DNA of 64,000 nucleotides. Origin: Lachnospiraceae bacterium (GTDB taxonomy: Bacteria; Bacillota; Clostridia; Lachnospirales; Lachnospiraceae). The stretch spans positions 62,001 to 126,000 of the forward strand of contig JAGBEO010000036.1 in the NCBI GenBank assembly GCA_017936885.1, written 5' to 3'. Of this stretch, positions 36,454-46,112 are shown piece by piece. The notes beneath the pieces were generated by a model. The model was not told the DNA's origin. It did no database searches and saw only the letters and a list, made by a program, of their open reading frames with translations. Within the stretch, counting starts at the first letter, position 1. Each line of letters starts with the position of its first letter. The translations under genes and the position numbers were made by a program.

Positions 36454-38262
36454 ATGGCAGAGTCCATGAAGGGATGGAAGAGATCCCATCGATGTGCAGA
36501 ACTGTCTACACAGAATGTAGGCGAAGAAGTAACCGTCATGGGATGGGTACAGAAACAGAGAAATAAAGGCGGTATCATATTCGTAGATTTAAGAGACCGC
36601 TCCGGTATCTTACAGATTATTTTCGAGGAGAATGACTGCGGTGCAGAAGCTTTTGCCAAGGCAGAGAAGATGCGAAGCGAGTTCGTTATTGCCGTAGTCG
36701 GCAAAGTAGAGAAACGTTCCGGCGCAGTCAATGAAAACCTGGCAACCGGCGAAATCGAGATCCGTGCCAAAGAGGTGCGTATCTTATCCGAGTCCGAGAC
36801 ACCGCCGTTTCCGGTAGAAGCAGATTCTAAGACGAAGGAAGAGATTCGTTTAAAATACCGTTACTTGGATTTAAGAAGACCCGACTTACAGGAGAAAATG
36901 ATTCTGAGAAGCAAGATCGCATCGGAAATGCGTGCTTTTATGGCGAAGGAAGGCTTCCTTGAGATCGAGACACCGATCCTGTGTAAATCCACACCGGAAG
37001 GAGCCAGAGATTATCTGGTGCCCAGCCGTGTGCATCCGGGCAGCTTCTACGCTCTGCCCCAGTCTCCGCAGCTTTATAAACAGCTTTTGATGTGTTCCGG
37101 TTATGACAGATATTTCCAGATCGCAAGATGTTTCCGTGATGAAGACCTGCGTGCCGACAGACAGCCGGAATTTACCCAGGCAGATATGGAATTATCTTTC
37201 GTAGATGTGGATGATGTCATTGAAGTCAATGAGAGACTGATTCAGCATGTCTGCAAAGAGGCGATCGGTCTTGACGTACAGCTTCCCCTGCCGCGTATGA
37301 CATGGCAGGAGGCTATGGACCGCTACGGTTCCGATAAGCCGGATACCCGTTTCGAGATGGAATTAGTGGATGTATCTGACGTGGTGGCAGGATGCGGTTT
37401 CGGCGTATTTACGTCCGCATTGGAGAACGGCGGTTCCGTCCGCGGCTTGAATGTCAAGGGACAGGCTGCCATGCCCCGCAAGAAGATCGATGCGCTGGTT
37501 GATTTTGCTAAGGGCTACGGCGCCAAAGGTCTGGCTTATTTAAGTGTGCAGGAAGACGGCACTTATAAGTCTTCTTTTGCCAAATTCATGACAGAGGAAG
37601 AGTTAGACCGTTTAGTGAAAGCAATGAGCGGTGAGAAGGGAGACCTGCTTCTCTTCGCAGCCGATAAGAAGAATATCGTATACAGCGTGCTTGGTGCACT
37701 GCGTGTAGAATTAGGCAAACAGTTAGGACTGATCGATGAATCGAAATTCAACTTCTTGTGGGTGGTAGAGTTCCCGCTGCTTGAGTGGAGCGAGGAAGAG
37801 AACCGTTTCATGGCAATGCACCATCCTTTTACCATGCCGATGGAAGAGGACTGGCAGTACATTGATTCTGATCCGGGACGTGTCCGTGCCAAGGCATATG
37901 ATATCGTCTTAAACGGTGTAGAACTTGGCGGCGGTTCTGTCAGAATCCATCAGGATGATATTCAGGAGAAAATGTTTGAGGTATTGGGCTTTACCAAAGA
38001 GAAGGCATGGGAGCAGTTCGGCTTCCTGTTAAGCGCGTTTAAGTACGGTGTACCGCCTCACGCAGGCTTGGCTTACGGTCTTGACCGTTTCGTTATGCTT
38101 CTGGTACATGCCGACAGCATCCGTGAAGTGATCGCGTTCCCGAAGGTGAAGGATGCATCCTGCCTGATGACAGAAGCACCCGGCACGGTAGACGCAAAGC
38201 AGCTTGAAGAACTGCAGATTGCCATTACGGAGGCACCGAAGAAGGAAGAGGAGGAAGCCTGA
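36454..38262 (+). CDS. aspS: aspartate--tRNA ligase
   Basis: 602 residues, the bacterial-type length. N-terminal OB-fold anticodon-binding domain (VTVMGWVQKQRNKGGIIFVDLRDRSG), class II core with motif 2 CFRDEDLRADRQPEFTQADME, a GAD insertion domain (about 285-420), and motif 3 GLAYGLDRFVML near the C-terminus. AGGAGG precedes ATG 36454. Whether it is discriminating (Asp only) or also charges tRNA-Asn cannot be decided by eye. The stop overlaps the next gene's ATG by one base. Confidence 0.97.
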   Translation: MAESMKGWKRSHRCAELSTQNVGEEVTVMGWVQKQRNKGGIIFVDLRDRSGILQIIFEENDCGAEAFAKAEKMRSEFVIAVVGKVEKRSGAVNENLATGEIEIRAKEVRILSESETPPFPVEADSKTKEEIRLKYRYLDLRRPDLQEKMILRSKIASEMRAFMAKEGFLEIETPILCKSTPEGARDYLVPSRVHPGSFYALPQSPQLYKQLLMCSGYDRYFQIARCFRDEDLRADRQPEFTQADMELSFVDVDDVIEVNERLIQHVCKEAIGLDVQLPLPRMTWQEAMDRYGSDKPDTRFEMELVDVSDVVAGCGFGVFTSALENGGSVRGLNVKGQAAMPRKKIDALVDFAKGYGAKGLAYLSVQEDGTYKSSFAKFMTEEELDRLVKAMSGEKGDLLLFAADKKNIVYSVLGALRVELGKQLGLIDESKFNFLWVVEFPLLEWSEEENRFMAMHHPFTMPMEEDWQYIDSDPGRVRAKAYDIVLNGVELGGGSVRIHQDDIQEKMFEVLGFTKEKAWEQFGFLLSAFKYGVPPHAGLAYGLDRFVMLLVHADSIREVIAFPKVKDASCLMTEAPGTVDAKQLEELQIAITEAPKKEEEEA

Positions 38263-38504
38263 TGAATTTGCAGAATCCGGCAGCGCTTTTTCAGATCATG
38301 AATCTGTGGAACCGCTTTCAGAAGAATCACCCTAAATTCCCGAAATTCCTGAAAGCGGTGGTACAGAACGGAATCAGGGAAGGAAGTATTATAGAAATTA
38401 AGGTAACGACTGCCGATGGGGAGAATTTCGATTCTAATCTGAAAATCAATGCAGACGATATGGAAATGATTGAGCAGATAAAGAATATGACTATAAATCC
38501 GTAG
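38262..38504 (+). CDS. small conserved-looking protein, unknown
   Basis: 80 residues; ATG overlaps the aspS stop codon (TGATG), so translation is coupled. GAGGAGG is upstream within the aspS end. Mixed helical N-terminus (LFQIMNLWNRFQKNHPKFPKFL) then a beta-like segment. No signal peptide or membrane helix. I recall small genes of this type after aspS in Lachnospiraceae, but cannot name a function. Confidence 0.75.
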   Translation: MNLQNPAALFQIMNLWNRFQKNHPKFPKFLKAVVQNGIREGSIIEIKVTTADGENFDSNLKINADDMEMIEQIKNMTINP

Positions 38505-38557
38505 ATTCTTTAGGCAGGAAGTTAATAACAGAAAATTTAAAGCAGAGATAAGTAAGA

Positions 38558-38604
38558 ACCCTTTGGGATGATATCGCGTAAGGTGTATCCCAAAGGGTGT
38601 TTTA
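38558..38604 (+). terminator. rho-independent terminator after the hisS-aspS operon
   Basis: ACCCTTTGGGAT (38558-38569) pairs with ATCCCAAAGGGT (38587-38598), followed by GTTTT. Loop of 17 bases. Confidence 0.82.
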
Positions 38605-38641
38605 TCAAATATGCAGACCAACGAGAAAGGTATTTATCAGT

Positions 38642-39784
38642 ATGGCGAAGGAATATTATTTTATTTTTTACAGTGCACTTGCCGTGATCCTGCTGATCGG
38701 AGCGCAGATGGCAGGGAAAGGCAGATGGCGGGAGGAAGCTTTATCATTTGGTTCCTCTAAGGGTCTGCTTGGTTTTTGTGCGGTCGGGATCATGCTTCAT
38801 CACATGTCGCAGACGATCTATTTTGCAGGGGAGGATACGGGAATCCTCTATTTTATGGTGGATATCGGTGTGTGCTTTGTGGGAATGTTTTTCTTTTTTT
38901 CCGGCTATGGACTATATACCAGTCTGCGGGATAAACCGGATTATCTAAAAGGTTTCCTGAAAAAAAGGCTGTCATCTGTTTTGATACCGTTTTATATGTG
39001 TAATTTTGTTTTTATTCTGGGTTCCTTTCTGTGGGGGTATGAATTTAAGAAGGGCGAGCTTTGGCCGTATGTGACGGGAGTGATTCTGATGAATTCCCAG
39101 ATGTGGTATATTGTGGAGATATTCATTTTATATCTGTTGTTCTATCTCGTATTTCGCCTGATTAGAAACCGGGATGCAGCGTGCATCCTGTACGGTATCT
39201 GTGTATTTGTCATGATGGTTGGAAGTCTTTTGTTGGGGCATGACACGAAGACTCCTACGCTGGGACTATGGTTTCACGGAGAATGGTGGTACAATGCCAC
39301 CGCACTAATCTGGGTGGGGATACTCTTTGCCAGATGGGAGAAACAGATTCTTGGCTTTGTGCGCAGATATTACAGGATGGTTTTGGTTGTTATGTTGTGT
39401 TTTACCGTATTCTTCTATCATAAAACCATGTATATGCTGCAGCATGTCGGTTACTGGTATGAATGGGACGGTTATGCAGGCTATAAGGAAAAGTTTCAGA
39501 CACTTGGCATACAGGTACCTTTTATTCTCTTTGTTGTTCTGACGGTGGTAGTGATTTTGCAGAAGATAGAATTTGGCAATAAGATTATGCGTTTTTTGGG
39601 ATCCATTGCCATAGAGTTATATCTGATTCATAATTTGTTTATTCTGTATCTTCCTATCCGCAACCGTGTGTTCTATATGATAGGAGTGTATGCCGCTTCT
39701 GTCGTGACGGCGTGGATACTGCATATGATGGATCAGAAACTGATCGGAATGGTAATGAAGATTGGCAGAAAAGAAAAACTCTGA
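38642..39784 (+). CDS. acyltransferase 3 family membrane protein
   Basis: About 380 residues from ATG 38642, preferred over the earlier in-frame ATG 38597, which lies within the preceding terminator. Around ten membrane helices in the OafA/acyltransferase-3 layout: His-rich motif GIMLHHMSQTIYF after helix 1-2, FFFSGYGLY, KRLSSVLIPFYMC, and QMWYIVEIFILYLL. Such proteins transfer acetyl or other acyl groups to sugars of envelope glycans across the membrane. The acceptor is unknown. It is not near the glycan cluster at 58702-63668. Confidence 0.82.
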   Translation: MAKEYYFIFYSALAVILLIGAQMAGKGRWREEALSFGSSKGLLGFCAVGIMLHHMSQTIYFAGEDTGILYFMVDIGVCFVGMFFFFSGYGLYTSLRDKPDYLKGFLKKRLSSVLIPFYMCNFVFILGSFLWGYEFKKGELWPYVTGVILMNSQMWYIVEIFILYLLFYLVFRLIRNRDAACILYGICVFVMMVGSLLLGHDTKTPTLGLWFHGEWWYNATALIWVGILFARWEKQILGFVRRYYRMVLVVMLCFTVFFYHKTMYMLQHVGYWYEWDGYAGYKEKFQTLGIQVPFILFVVLTVVVILQKIEFGNKIMRFLGSIAIELYLIHNLFILYLPIRNRVFYMIGVYAASVVTAWILHMMDQKLIGMVMKIGRKEKL

Positions 39785-39821
39785 TATACTGTATAAAGCA
39801 GAAAAGGAAAAGGAGTCAGAT

Positions 39822-40760
39822 ATGGCAGATAATCATAAATTTGATAACAGTAAGCTGGAAGAGGCTTTGGAAGAATTTGTAAAGGACAGACAGAAGGAAA
39901 AATATGCAGGGGTCATGGAGATACTGGAAAAATCAGTGGTGCTTGTGCCGACTATGCCGCCTAAGGATCTGGATGAAGAGACACAGAAGTTAATGCAGGA
40001 AGGAAAGCCGGTGCAGCTTCCCAAGGATGCTAAAATATTACCCTGTCTGCTACGAAAAGAGAGCGGAGAGATGGCGCTTCCGATTTTTACTTCTCCGGCA
40101 CAGATTCCGCAGGATAAAAAAAGTCCGGCAGTTCTTGCTATGCCGTTTTTCGGGGTGATCGGCATGGTGATGGCGAATCAGGAGAAGATTGAGGCGGTGG
40201 TACTGAATCCATTTACCCACAGTATGGTATTGACCAAGGCTATTCTGGAAGTGGCTAAGAAGCGCAAGGACGCTTTGAGTAAGCCGCAGACCAAGACGAT
40301 TAAGGTGACTGAGAAACAGTTCCAGAATCTTGCACATAACAGAGTGGCAATGTATTTACTGCCCAAATACCTGTTTGAGAATAAGGAAGAAGGTTTACAG
40401 AAGCTTCAGAAGGAAGAAGGAGAATTTCTGCTGCATTTCTATGACGAAGTATATCCGGAAGGAAGAAGAACCGCTTTTACAGAGGATGATTTTTCCGTTA
40501 TGACATTGAATATCACGGATACGGTACAGTTGACGCGGGTGGACATGCCGGATGAAGCAATGAAAAAGGGTATGTGCTATCGGGTTTATGCTGTCTGGGA
40601 AAGAGATACGCAGGAAGTATCTTATTATACACTGGAGAAGACCGAACAGGGAAACTATATCGGCAGGATCTGGGCTGACGGAAGACATGAGCTGGTAGAG
40701 CAGGCGCCGGATAACGGAGCGGAGATTGAAGCCGTTATGAGTCTGGTTACCAAAATGTAG
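39822..40760 (+). CDS. SseB-like protein
   Basis: About 312 residues from ATG 39822, where AAGGAG lies 6 bases upstream; the reading frame overlaps the acyltransferase end if earlier codons are used. The N-terminal third (LEEALEEFVKDRQ, VVLVPTMPP, LPIFTSPAQIP, AVVLNPFTHSMVLTK) matches the SseB N-terminal domain. The rest is less conserved. Family function is poorly known (named from a serine-sensitivity phenotype in E. coli). Cytoplasmic, no membrane segment. Confidence 0.75.
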   Translation: MADNHKFDNSKLEEALEEFVKDRQKEKYAGVMEILEKSVVLVPTMPPKDLDEETQKLMQEGKPVQLPKDAKILPCLLRKESGEMALPIFTSPAQIPQDKKSPAVLAMPFFGVIGMVMANQEKIEAVVLNPFTHSMVLTKAILEVAKKRKDALSKPQTKTIKVTEKQFQNLAHNRVAMYLLPKYLFENKEEGLQKLQKEEGEFLLHFYDEVYPEGRRTAFTEDDFSVMTLNITDTVQLTRVDMPDEAMKKGMCYRVYAVWERDTQEVSYYTLEKTEQGNYIGRIWADGRHELVEQAPDNGAEIEAVMSLVTKM

Positions 40761-40777
40761 GAAAGTGGGAATTCTTT

Positions 40778-43000
40778 ATGGTTGAACTGTTATTCTTAAG
40801 TATCTTTGGTTTTGCAGTCATTACTTTCTGTATTGGATTTTCTATCGCACAGAAGGGAATAAAAAAAGATAGAATAGATTTACTTTGTTTCCTGCTGGCC
40901 ATAAGCAGCGGATGGTGGAGCTTGTTTTTCGGCTTGGTGTTAAAACAGACCGATCCGGATATGGCGGCGTGGATGCGGACAGTGGGAATGATTGGCGTGT
41001 TTGCGTTGATGATTTGTATTACCTATATGATGGTATACTGGTCCGGCATCCGGGGCAGAATGCGCCGCTGGGTCATAGGCTTTGCATGGCTGGGAGTGCC
41101 TTTGTATCCCTTTACGGTACAGAAGAGCAATATCACATTCGAGATGACCAACTACGGTATGTCTTACCAGATGAGCAGCGGAATATGGAGTTTTGCATAT
41201 ACGTTGTATTATGTGGTAGTGGCGCTTAATATGCTGTTTCTTGCGATTCATCTGCTTCGAAGAAGCATTCGGAGAAGAGAGAAGATTATGGCACACAATC
41301 TGATTTCCTGTATTTTTATTGTGGTGCTTGGAAGCATATTGGATACGGTAATGCCTATGGTTGGAATCTCAGCCTTTCCGGGAAGTACCATAGGACAGTT
41401 TGTTGGCGTAATTGCCCTGTACCAGACATATCTTTTCTATAAGAAATCACAGATGAATCTGGAGAATATGTCTCAGTTTGTATATTACTCCGTGGACGAG
41501 CCTGTATTTTTGTTTGATGAAGCGGAGAGTCTGTGTATTGTGAACAATGGTGCAGCAGTGTTTCTGGAGATGAGTGCGGAAGAGTGCTGTAAGTTACGTC
41601 TGAATGAGATTTTTGAACTGAACAGGGATGTATTCCGGTTTCAGGGCGGAAAGAACAGAGTGGAGGCACGCTGTATTCAGAACCAAAATATCTGCAGTGT
41701 CAGTATTGATAAGATTTATGATGATTATAAGGATATTATCGGTTACATTGTGATTGTGCACGATATCACGGAACGGGTACATATGATGGAGAAATTAGAT
41801 CTGGAGAAACAGCGCGCCGATAAAGCAAATGAGGCGAAGGGTGTATTCCTTGCCAATATGTCTCACGAGATCAGAACGCCGATCAATGCCGTGATGGGTA
41901 TGAATGAGATGATTATCCGTGAGTGTGAGGATAATGCGATTCTTGAGTATGCACAGAATATCCGGGATGCCAGCAAGACGCTTCTTGCCCTGATTAATGA
42001 TATTCTGGATTTCTCAAAGATAGAATCCGGTATGATGGAAGTGGTGGAAGAAGCATATTCCCTTAAGGCGATGCTCAAGGCTCTGGAGAAAGAATGCAGC
42101 ATGAGAGCGGAGGCGAAGGGGCTGGCACTTAAGTTTGTCGTGCCTGAGGACACCCCGAATGTTTTGCTGGGTGATGAGGTAAGAGTGCGGCAGATTCTGC
42201 TTAATATCCTGACCAATGCCATTAAGTATACTATTAAAGGCAGTGTGACTATGACATTGTCTTATGAAAAGAAGGAAAATAAGAAGATTCAGCTTATCTT
42301 TGCGGTTGCGGATACCGGGATCGGAATCAAAGAGGAGAATATTGACCGCCTGTTCGATAAGTTTGACAGAGTCAATGAGGAGCAGATCCATTCGATTGAA
42401 GGCTCCGGTCTGGGATTAAGTATTGTAGACAGATTGTTAAAGCTGATGCACGGTACAGTGGAAATAGAGAGCAAATTTGGAGAGGGTTCTACCTTTACCG
42501 TTTCACTGACGCAGCAGATTATAGAAGATCAGCCTATCGGCATCCTGCGTGAAGATAAGAAAGTGCATGAGGAACGGACGCGGTATGTACCGCAGTTTAT
42601 AGCACCGGAGGTAAAGGTTCTGGTGGTGGATGACAATAGAGTAAATCTTACAGTGGTCAAGGGGCTTTTGCGTAAGACCCGGATGCAGATTACCTGTGTC
42701 TTGAGCGGTAAGGAATGTCTGGAAGCTGTCCGTCAGGAGGAATATCATATTATTTTACTGGATTATATGATGCCGGAGATGGACGGTGCCGAAACCTTAG
42801 AGAATCTTAAAACGATGTCTGATAACAGGAGTAAGGATGCGGCGGTGATAGTGCTTACAGCTAATGCCATGGCCGGAATGAAGGAGATGTATCTGGAGCA
42901 GGGCTTTGATGCCTATATTTCCAAGCCCATTGACGGAACTGCCTTAGAGCAGCTTTTGATGGGATATATTCCGAAGGAATATCTGGGCAGTCCTGCATAG
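40778..43000 (+). CDS. hybrid sensor histidine kinase with 7TM-type N-terminus and receiver domain
   Basis: 740 residues. Seven hydrophobic helices (about 1-215) resemble the histidine-kinase 7TM N-terminal region. A PAS-like domain follows (about 235-335; ends YIVIVHDITERVHMMEKL). HisKA acceptor motif NMSHEIRTPINAVM (about 365). ATPase domain (about 465-585) with N-box NILTNAIKYT, DTGIGIKEENIDRLF, GSGLGLSIV. C-terminal receiver (about 615-735) with DDN, Asp in LLDYMMPEMDG, and Lys in YISKPIDG. No separate output gene is adjacent, so the phosphorelay partner is elsewhere. It starts 17 bases after the SseB-like gene. Confidence 0.92.
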   Translation: MVELLFLSIFGFAVITFCIGFSIAQKGIKKDRIDLLCFLLAISSGWWSLFFGLVLKQTDPDMAAWMRTVGMIGVFALMICITYMMVYWSGIRGRMRRWVIGFAWLGVPLYPFTVQKSNITFEMTNYGMSYQMSSGIWSFAYTLYYVVVALNMLFLAIHLLRRSIRRREKIMAHNLISCIFIVVLGSILDTVMPMVGISAFPGSTIGQFVGVIALYQTYLFYKKSQMNLENMSQFVYYSVDEPVFLFDEAESLCIVNNGAAVFLEMSAEECCKLRLNEIFELNRDVFRFQGGKNRVEARCIQNQNICSVSIDKIYDDYKDIIGYIVIVHDITERVHMMEKLDLEKQRADKANEAKGVFLANMSHEIRTPINAVMGMNEMIIRECEDNAILEYAQNIRDASKTLLALINDILDFSKIESGMMEVVEEAYSLKAMLKALEKECSMRAEAKGLALKFVVPEDTPNVLLGDEVRVRQILLNILTNAIKYTIKGSVTMTLSYEKKENKKIQLIFAVADTGIGIKEENIDRLFDKFDRVNEEQIHSIEGSGLGLSIVDRLLKLMHGTVEIESKFGEGSTFTVSLTQQIIEDQPIGILREDKKVHEERTRYVPQFIAPEVKVLVVDDNRVNLTVVKGLLRKTRMQITCVLSGKECLEAVRQEEYHIILLDYMMPEMDGAETLENLKTMSDNRSKDAAVIVLTANAMAGMKEMYLEQGFDAYISKPIDGTALEQLLMGYIPKEYLGSPA

Positions 43001-43099
43001 GAAAAGAAATATGCCCTGATTGCAGTGCCAAATCTGGGATTTGGCTCGTGTATCTTTCGCGATAAATTGCTTCGGAACAGAGGATTAAAATGAAAGGTC

Positions 43100-43780
43100 A
43101 TGATGATGCAGAAGATAGATACTGTAGTTTTTGATTTGGACGGAACCTTGCTTAATACATTGGAAGATCTGGCAGACAGCGTGAATTATGCCATGAGACA
43201 GTATGGCTTGCCGGAACATACTTTGGAGGAAGTGCGTGCCTATGTGGGAAATGGTGTTGCAAAGCTGATAGAAAGATCGATTCCGCATGGAACAGATCAT
43301 CCGTATTATGAGCAGATACTGGATAGCTTTAAGACGCATTATGCACTTCATTGCGAGGATAAAACCTGTCCTTATGAAGGGATCATGGAGCTTCTTTCAC
43401 AGTTAAAAGAGCAAAACTTCCGTATGGCGATTGTATCGAATAAATTTGACGGGGCAGTGAAAAAGCTGAATAAAAAATATTTTAACCGGTTTATTTCTGT
43501 GGCAATCGGTGAGAGCGCAACGGTACAAAGAAAGCCAGCACCTGATACCGTGTATCAGGCACTGGCTGAGCTTAACGCTGATGCGTCCCAGGCAGTGTAT
43601 GTAGGTGACTCTGAGGTGGACAGGCAGACGGCAGCCAATGTGCCTATGACCTGTATCAGCGTTACCTGGGGATTCCGCACGAGAGAGCAGTTACTGGAAT
43701 CCGGTGCAAGCGATGCGTGTATGATTAAGACTCCGCAGGAGCTTCTTCCTCTGTTGCTTCGTCTGCAGCAGGAATGGTAA
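43100..43780 (+). CDS. HAD-family phosphoglycolate phosphatase-like hydrolase
   Basis: 226 residues (224 if the third ATG, 43106, is used; AAAGG at 43093-43097 suits it better). HAD motifs: I VFDLDGTLLNT, II IVSNKF, III Lys in QRKPAPDTVY and IV VGDSEVDRQTA. The helical cap (about 15-80) is as in Gph/PGP phosphatases. It probably dephosphorylates phosphoglycolate or a similar small phosphate. The last 56 bases are shared, on the opposite strand, with the end of the CorC/HlyC gene; both frames look genuine. Confidence 0.9.
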   Translation: MMMQKIDTVVFDLDGTLLNTLEDLADSVNYAMRQYGLPEHTLEEVRAYVGNGVAKLIERSIPHGTDHPYYEQILDSFKTHYALHCEDKTCPYEGIMELLSQLKEQNFRMAIVSNKFDGAVKKLNKKYFNRFISVAIGESATVQRKPAPDTVYQALAELNADASQAVYVGDSEVDRQTAANVPMTCISVTWGFRTREQLLESGASDACMIKTPQELLPLLLRLQQEW

Positions 43781-45029
43781 TCAAAACTTTCAGGATACGG
43801 TTATCCTGAATGCCGCATGCCTGCAATGATATTCCGTTATCTAACAGGATACTCTCCTGATCCTGAGGCAGGCGTTCCAGCTTCTCGATCATAAGACCGC
43901 CGACAGAGTCATAGTCCTCAGATTCCATTTCAATATCCAGGGCATCATTGATATCGTCCAGCTTCATACCGCCTTCTACCAGATACTTGCCGTCCTCAGT
44001 TTCCTGAATCAGTTCTTCCTCGTCATCATCGTACTCGTCACGAATCTCACCGACTAATTCTTCCATCATATCTTCCATCGTAATCATACCGACGGTGGTT
44101 CCGTATTCGCTTAGTACGAAGGCGATGTTGTAGGATTTTTCACGTATCTCCATCAACAGATCCGATATCTTCTTATATTCATAAGTATAATAGGCATCTC
44201 TGAGAATTTTCTTAATCTGGAATTTTTCTTTATCTTTTACCAAAATAAAATCTTTTACGTTGACCAGGCCGATGATGTGATCGGGATCACCGTCATATAC
44301 CGGAATTCGTGTGAACATGGATTCCTGGAAGGTGGATAAGAGTTCCTGATACGTGGCATCAATGGGAACCGTGGTCATCTGGATTCTCGGAATCATGATG
44401 TCTTTGGCAACGGTATCTCCGAAATCAAAGATATTATAGATCATTTCCCGTTCTTCCGATTCGATGGCGCCGCCCTCGTGACTTACGTCTACATAAGTTT
44501 TTAATTCTGTTTCGCTGATGCTCATATTGTTGCCGTCAGCATTGATATGTAGAAGGCGCAGGATACAGCCGGAAATTTTATCAACCAGAAAGATCACAGG
44601 AGTCAGAACTGTCATCAGCATACTGATCAGACCGCTGTACAGTAAGGTGATGGATTCTGCTTTCTGCATTGCCCAGGTCTTCGGTACGATTTCGCCAAAC
44701 ATTAAGATGACGAGAGTCAGCACACCGGTTACGATACCCACCGCGTGACTTCCCCAAAGCTTGATGGCGAGTGTAGTAGCAACAGAGGATGCGGACAAAT
44801 TAACAATATTATTGCCGATCAGGACTGCACTCAGCATTTTACCATACTGATCCAGTATATGCAGTACCCGGATGGCTCCCTTGTGGTCTTCCTGGGCAAG
44901 TGTACGAAGCCGTACACGGTTGACTGTCGAGAATGCTGTCTCGGCAGAAGAGAAAAATGATGATAAAATAATAAGAATAACTAAAGCTGCGATTTGTATG
45001 ACACCTGTGGTATCCAATGAAATATTCAC
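43725..45029 (-). CDS. CNNM/CorC-HlyC family transporter-associated protein
   Basis: 434 residues. CNNM (DUF21) membrane domain with about four helices (1-190; starts IQIAALVILIILSSFFSSAETAFS), a CBS pair (about 205-325; IPRIQMTTVPIDA, RIPVYDGDPDHIIGLVNVKDF) and a C-terminal CorC_HlyC domain (about 340-425; DDINDALDIEME). Related proteins take part in Mg2+/Co2+ movement or haemolysin-like phenotypes; the exact ion is unknown. AGGAGT lies upstream of ATG 45029 on the minus strand. The 3' end overlaps tail-to-tail with the HAD phosphatase by 56 bases. Confidence 0.93.
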   Translation of the reverse strand: MNISLDTTGVIQIAALVILIILSSFFSSAETAFSTVNRVRLRTLAQEDHKGAIRVLHILDQYGKMLSAVLIGNNIVNLSASSVATTLAIKLWGSHAVGIVTGVLTLVILMFGEIVPKTWAMQKAESITLLYSGLISMLMTVLTPVIFLVDKISGCILRLLHINADGNNMSISETELKTYVDVSHEGGAIESEEREMIYNIFDFGDTVAKDIMIPRIQMTTVPIDATYQELLSTFQESMFTRIPVYDGDPDHIIGLVNVKDFILVKDKEKFQIKKILRDAYYTYEYKKISDLLMEIREKSYNIAFVLSEYGTTVGMITMEDMMEELVGEIRDEYDDDEEELIQETEDGKYLVEGGMKLDDINDALDIEMESEDYDSVGGLMIEKLERLPQDQESILLDNGISLQACGIQDNRILKVLITIPAADEATEEEAPAES

Positions 45030-45298
45030 TCCTTATTGATATGATATGAGTCTGTGATATCCGCATCAGGTGCAACGGCAGATGTTTCCTCCCATAAACA
45101 CACAGATCGTGAATACATAGACTTCTTAGTAGAAAATATTACTATGGAATATAAGATTATGTCAAGTTTTTCTGCGGTGCGGAATATATTTTAAGGAAAA
45201 GTTTATTACAGTTTTAGAATTGCAAAGCCAAACAGAATATTTGGACCGTGATTTTGCAGTGATAAACTGCTTTGGAATGGAAAATGTAAGGGGGAAGT

Positions 45299-45673
45299 AT
45301 GGGAAAAAAGGAGATTTATACGGAAAAAGTAATCTTTATCACAAAGTGTATGCTGATGGCGTATATCCTGACGGCAGGTCTGCTGTTGCTGCTTGCTTTT
45401 ATGCTGTATCGGTTTGGTCTGTCTGAAAAAGTAGTGTCAATCTGTATCATTGCGATTTACATAGCCGTCACATTTCTGGCGGGACTGATTGCCGGAAAAA
45501 GAGCCGGAAAGAGAAGGTTTTTGTGGGGACTGGCCATGGGAGTTACGTATTATGTGATTCTGGTTATCGTGTCTGTGATTGTGAACAGAGGCGCAGAAGC
45601 CGTGGCAGGAAATATGGTGACCGTTTTCTTCCTGTGTGCCGGAAGCGGGATGATGGGCGGTATGTTAAGCTGA
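45299..45673 (+). CDS. TIGR04086-type membrane protein
   Basis: 124 residues, ATG 45299 after AAGGGGG. Four hydrophobic helices fill most of the length; conserved-looking Gly-rich turn LAGLIAGKRAGKRRFLWG and ending GSGMMGGMLS, as in the TIGR04086 family of clostridial membrane proteins, which often lies just upstream of the SCIFF gene. Function unknown. The next gene here is scfA, consistent with that known synteny. Confidence 0.85.
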   Translation: MGKKEIYTEKVIFITKCMLMAYILTAGLLLLLAFMLYRFGLSEKVVSICIIAIYIAVTFLAGLIAGKRAGKRRFLWGLAMGVTYYVILVIVSVIVNRGAEAVAGNMVTVFFLCAGSGMMGGMLS

Positions 45674-45817
45674 TTGCTATAGGGCCGGCTAAAAAAATTT
45701 ATAAAAATACTTTTCGTATAGAAAAAACTATGGTATACTACATAAAGTTATGAGAATAATCCGCGTATGGTATCGGAAGATATGATATTGCTGAGGGACA
45801 TAAGGAGGATAAATCGC

Positions 45818-45961
45818 ATGAAACATATTAAGACCTTAACAACAAGAGATTTAAAAGAATCCATGAAAAAGGGCGGCTGCGGTGAGTGCCAGACATCTTG
45901 CCAGTCCGCTTGCAAGACTTCTTGTACAGTAGGCAATCAGAGCTGTGAAAAGGCAAGATAA
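45818..45961 (+). CDS. scfA: six-cysteine peptide SCIFF (ranthipeptide precursor)
   Basis: 47 residues from ATG 45818, with AAGGAGG 9 bases upstream (an in-frame codon at 45767 is unlikely). Six Cys in the C-terminal half (GGCGECQTSCQSACKTSC, then one near QSCEK) identify the six-cysteine-in-forty-five peptide, conserved across Clostridia. The leader HIKTLTTRDLKESMKKGG is typical. The radical SAM enzyme ScfB, encoded next, adds Cys-to-Thr-type thioether links in studied members. The final function of the mature peptide is not established. Confidence 0.96.
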   Translation: MKHIKTLTTRDLKESMKKGGCGECQTSCQSACKTSCTVGNQSCEKAR

Positions 45962-45996
45962 CAGATCTTATCATCAGCTTATAAAGATGGGAAATA

Positions 45997-46022
45997 TAAG
46001 CAGCGATTCAGGTCGCTGCTTA
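45997..46022 (+). terminator. hairpin between scfA and scfB
   Basis: TAAGCAGCGA (45997-46006) and TCGCTGCTTA (46013-46022) form a perfect 10-bp stem with a 6-base loop. The T-run after it is weak (TTATG), so it probably stabilises the scfA message or allows partial read-through, giving more precursor than enzyme. Confidence 0.65.
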
Positions 46023-46112
46023 TTATGCGTATAGAAGCAGAGTCGGGACATAGATGATAAGACGGTTTGGATGCCGGGGAAAGATTTATAGTTGTTAGTT
46101 AGGAGAATGTAA

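Noticed and set aside
43725-43780. Assembly or frameshift error causing the overlap of two convergent genes
   Set aside because: Both frames keep sensible C-terminal sequence to their stops; the overlap is simply reported.
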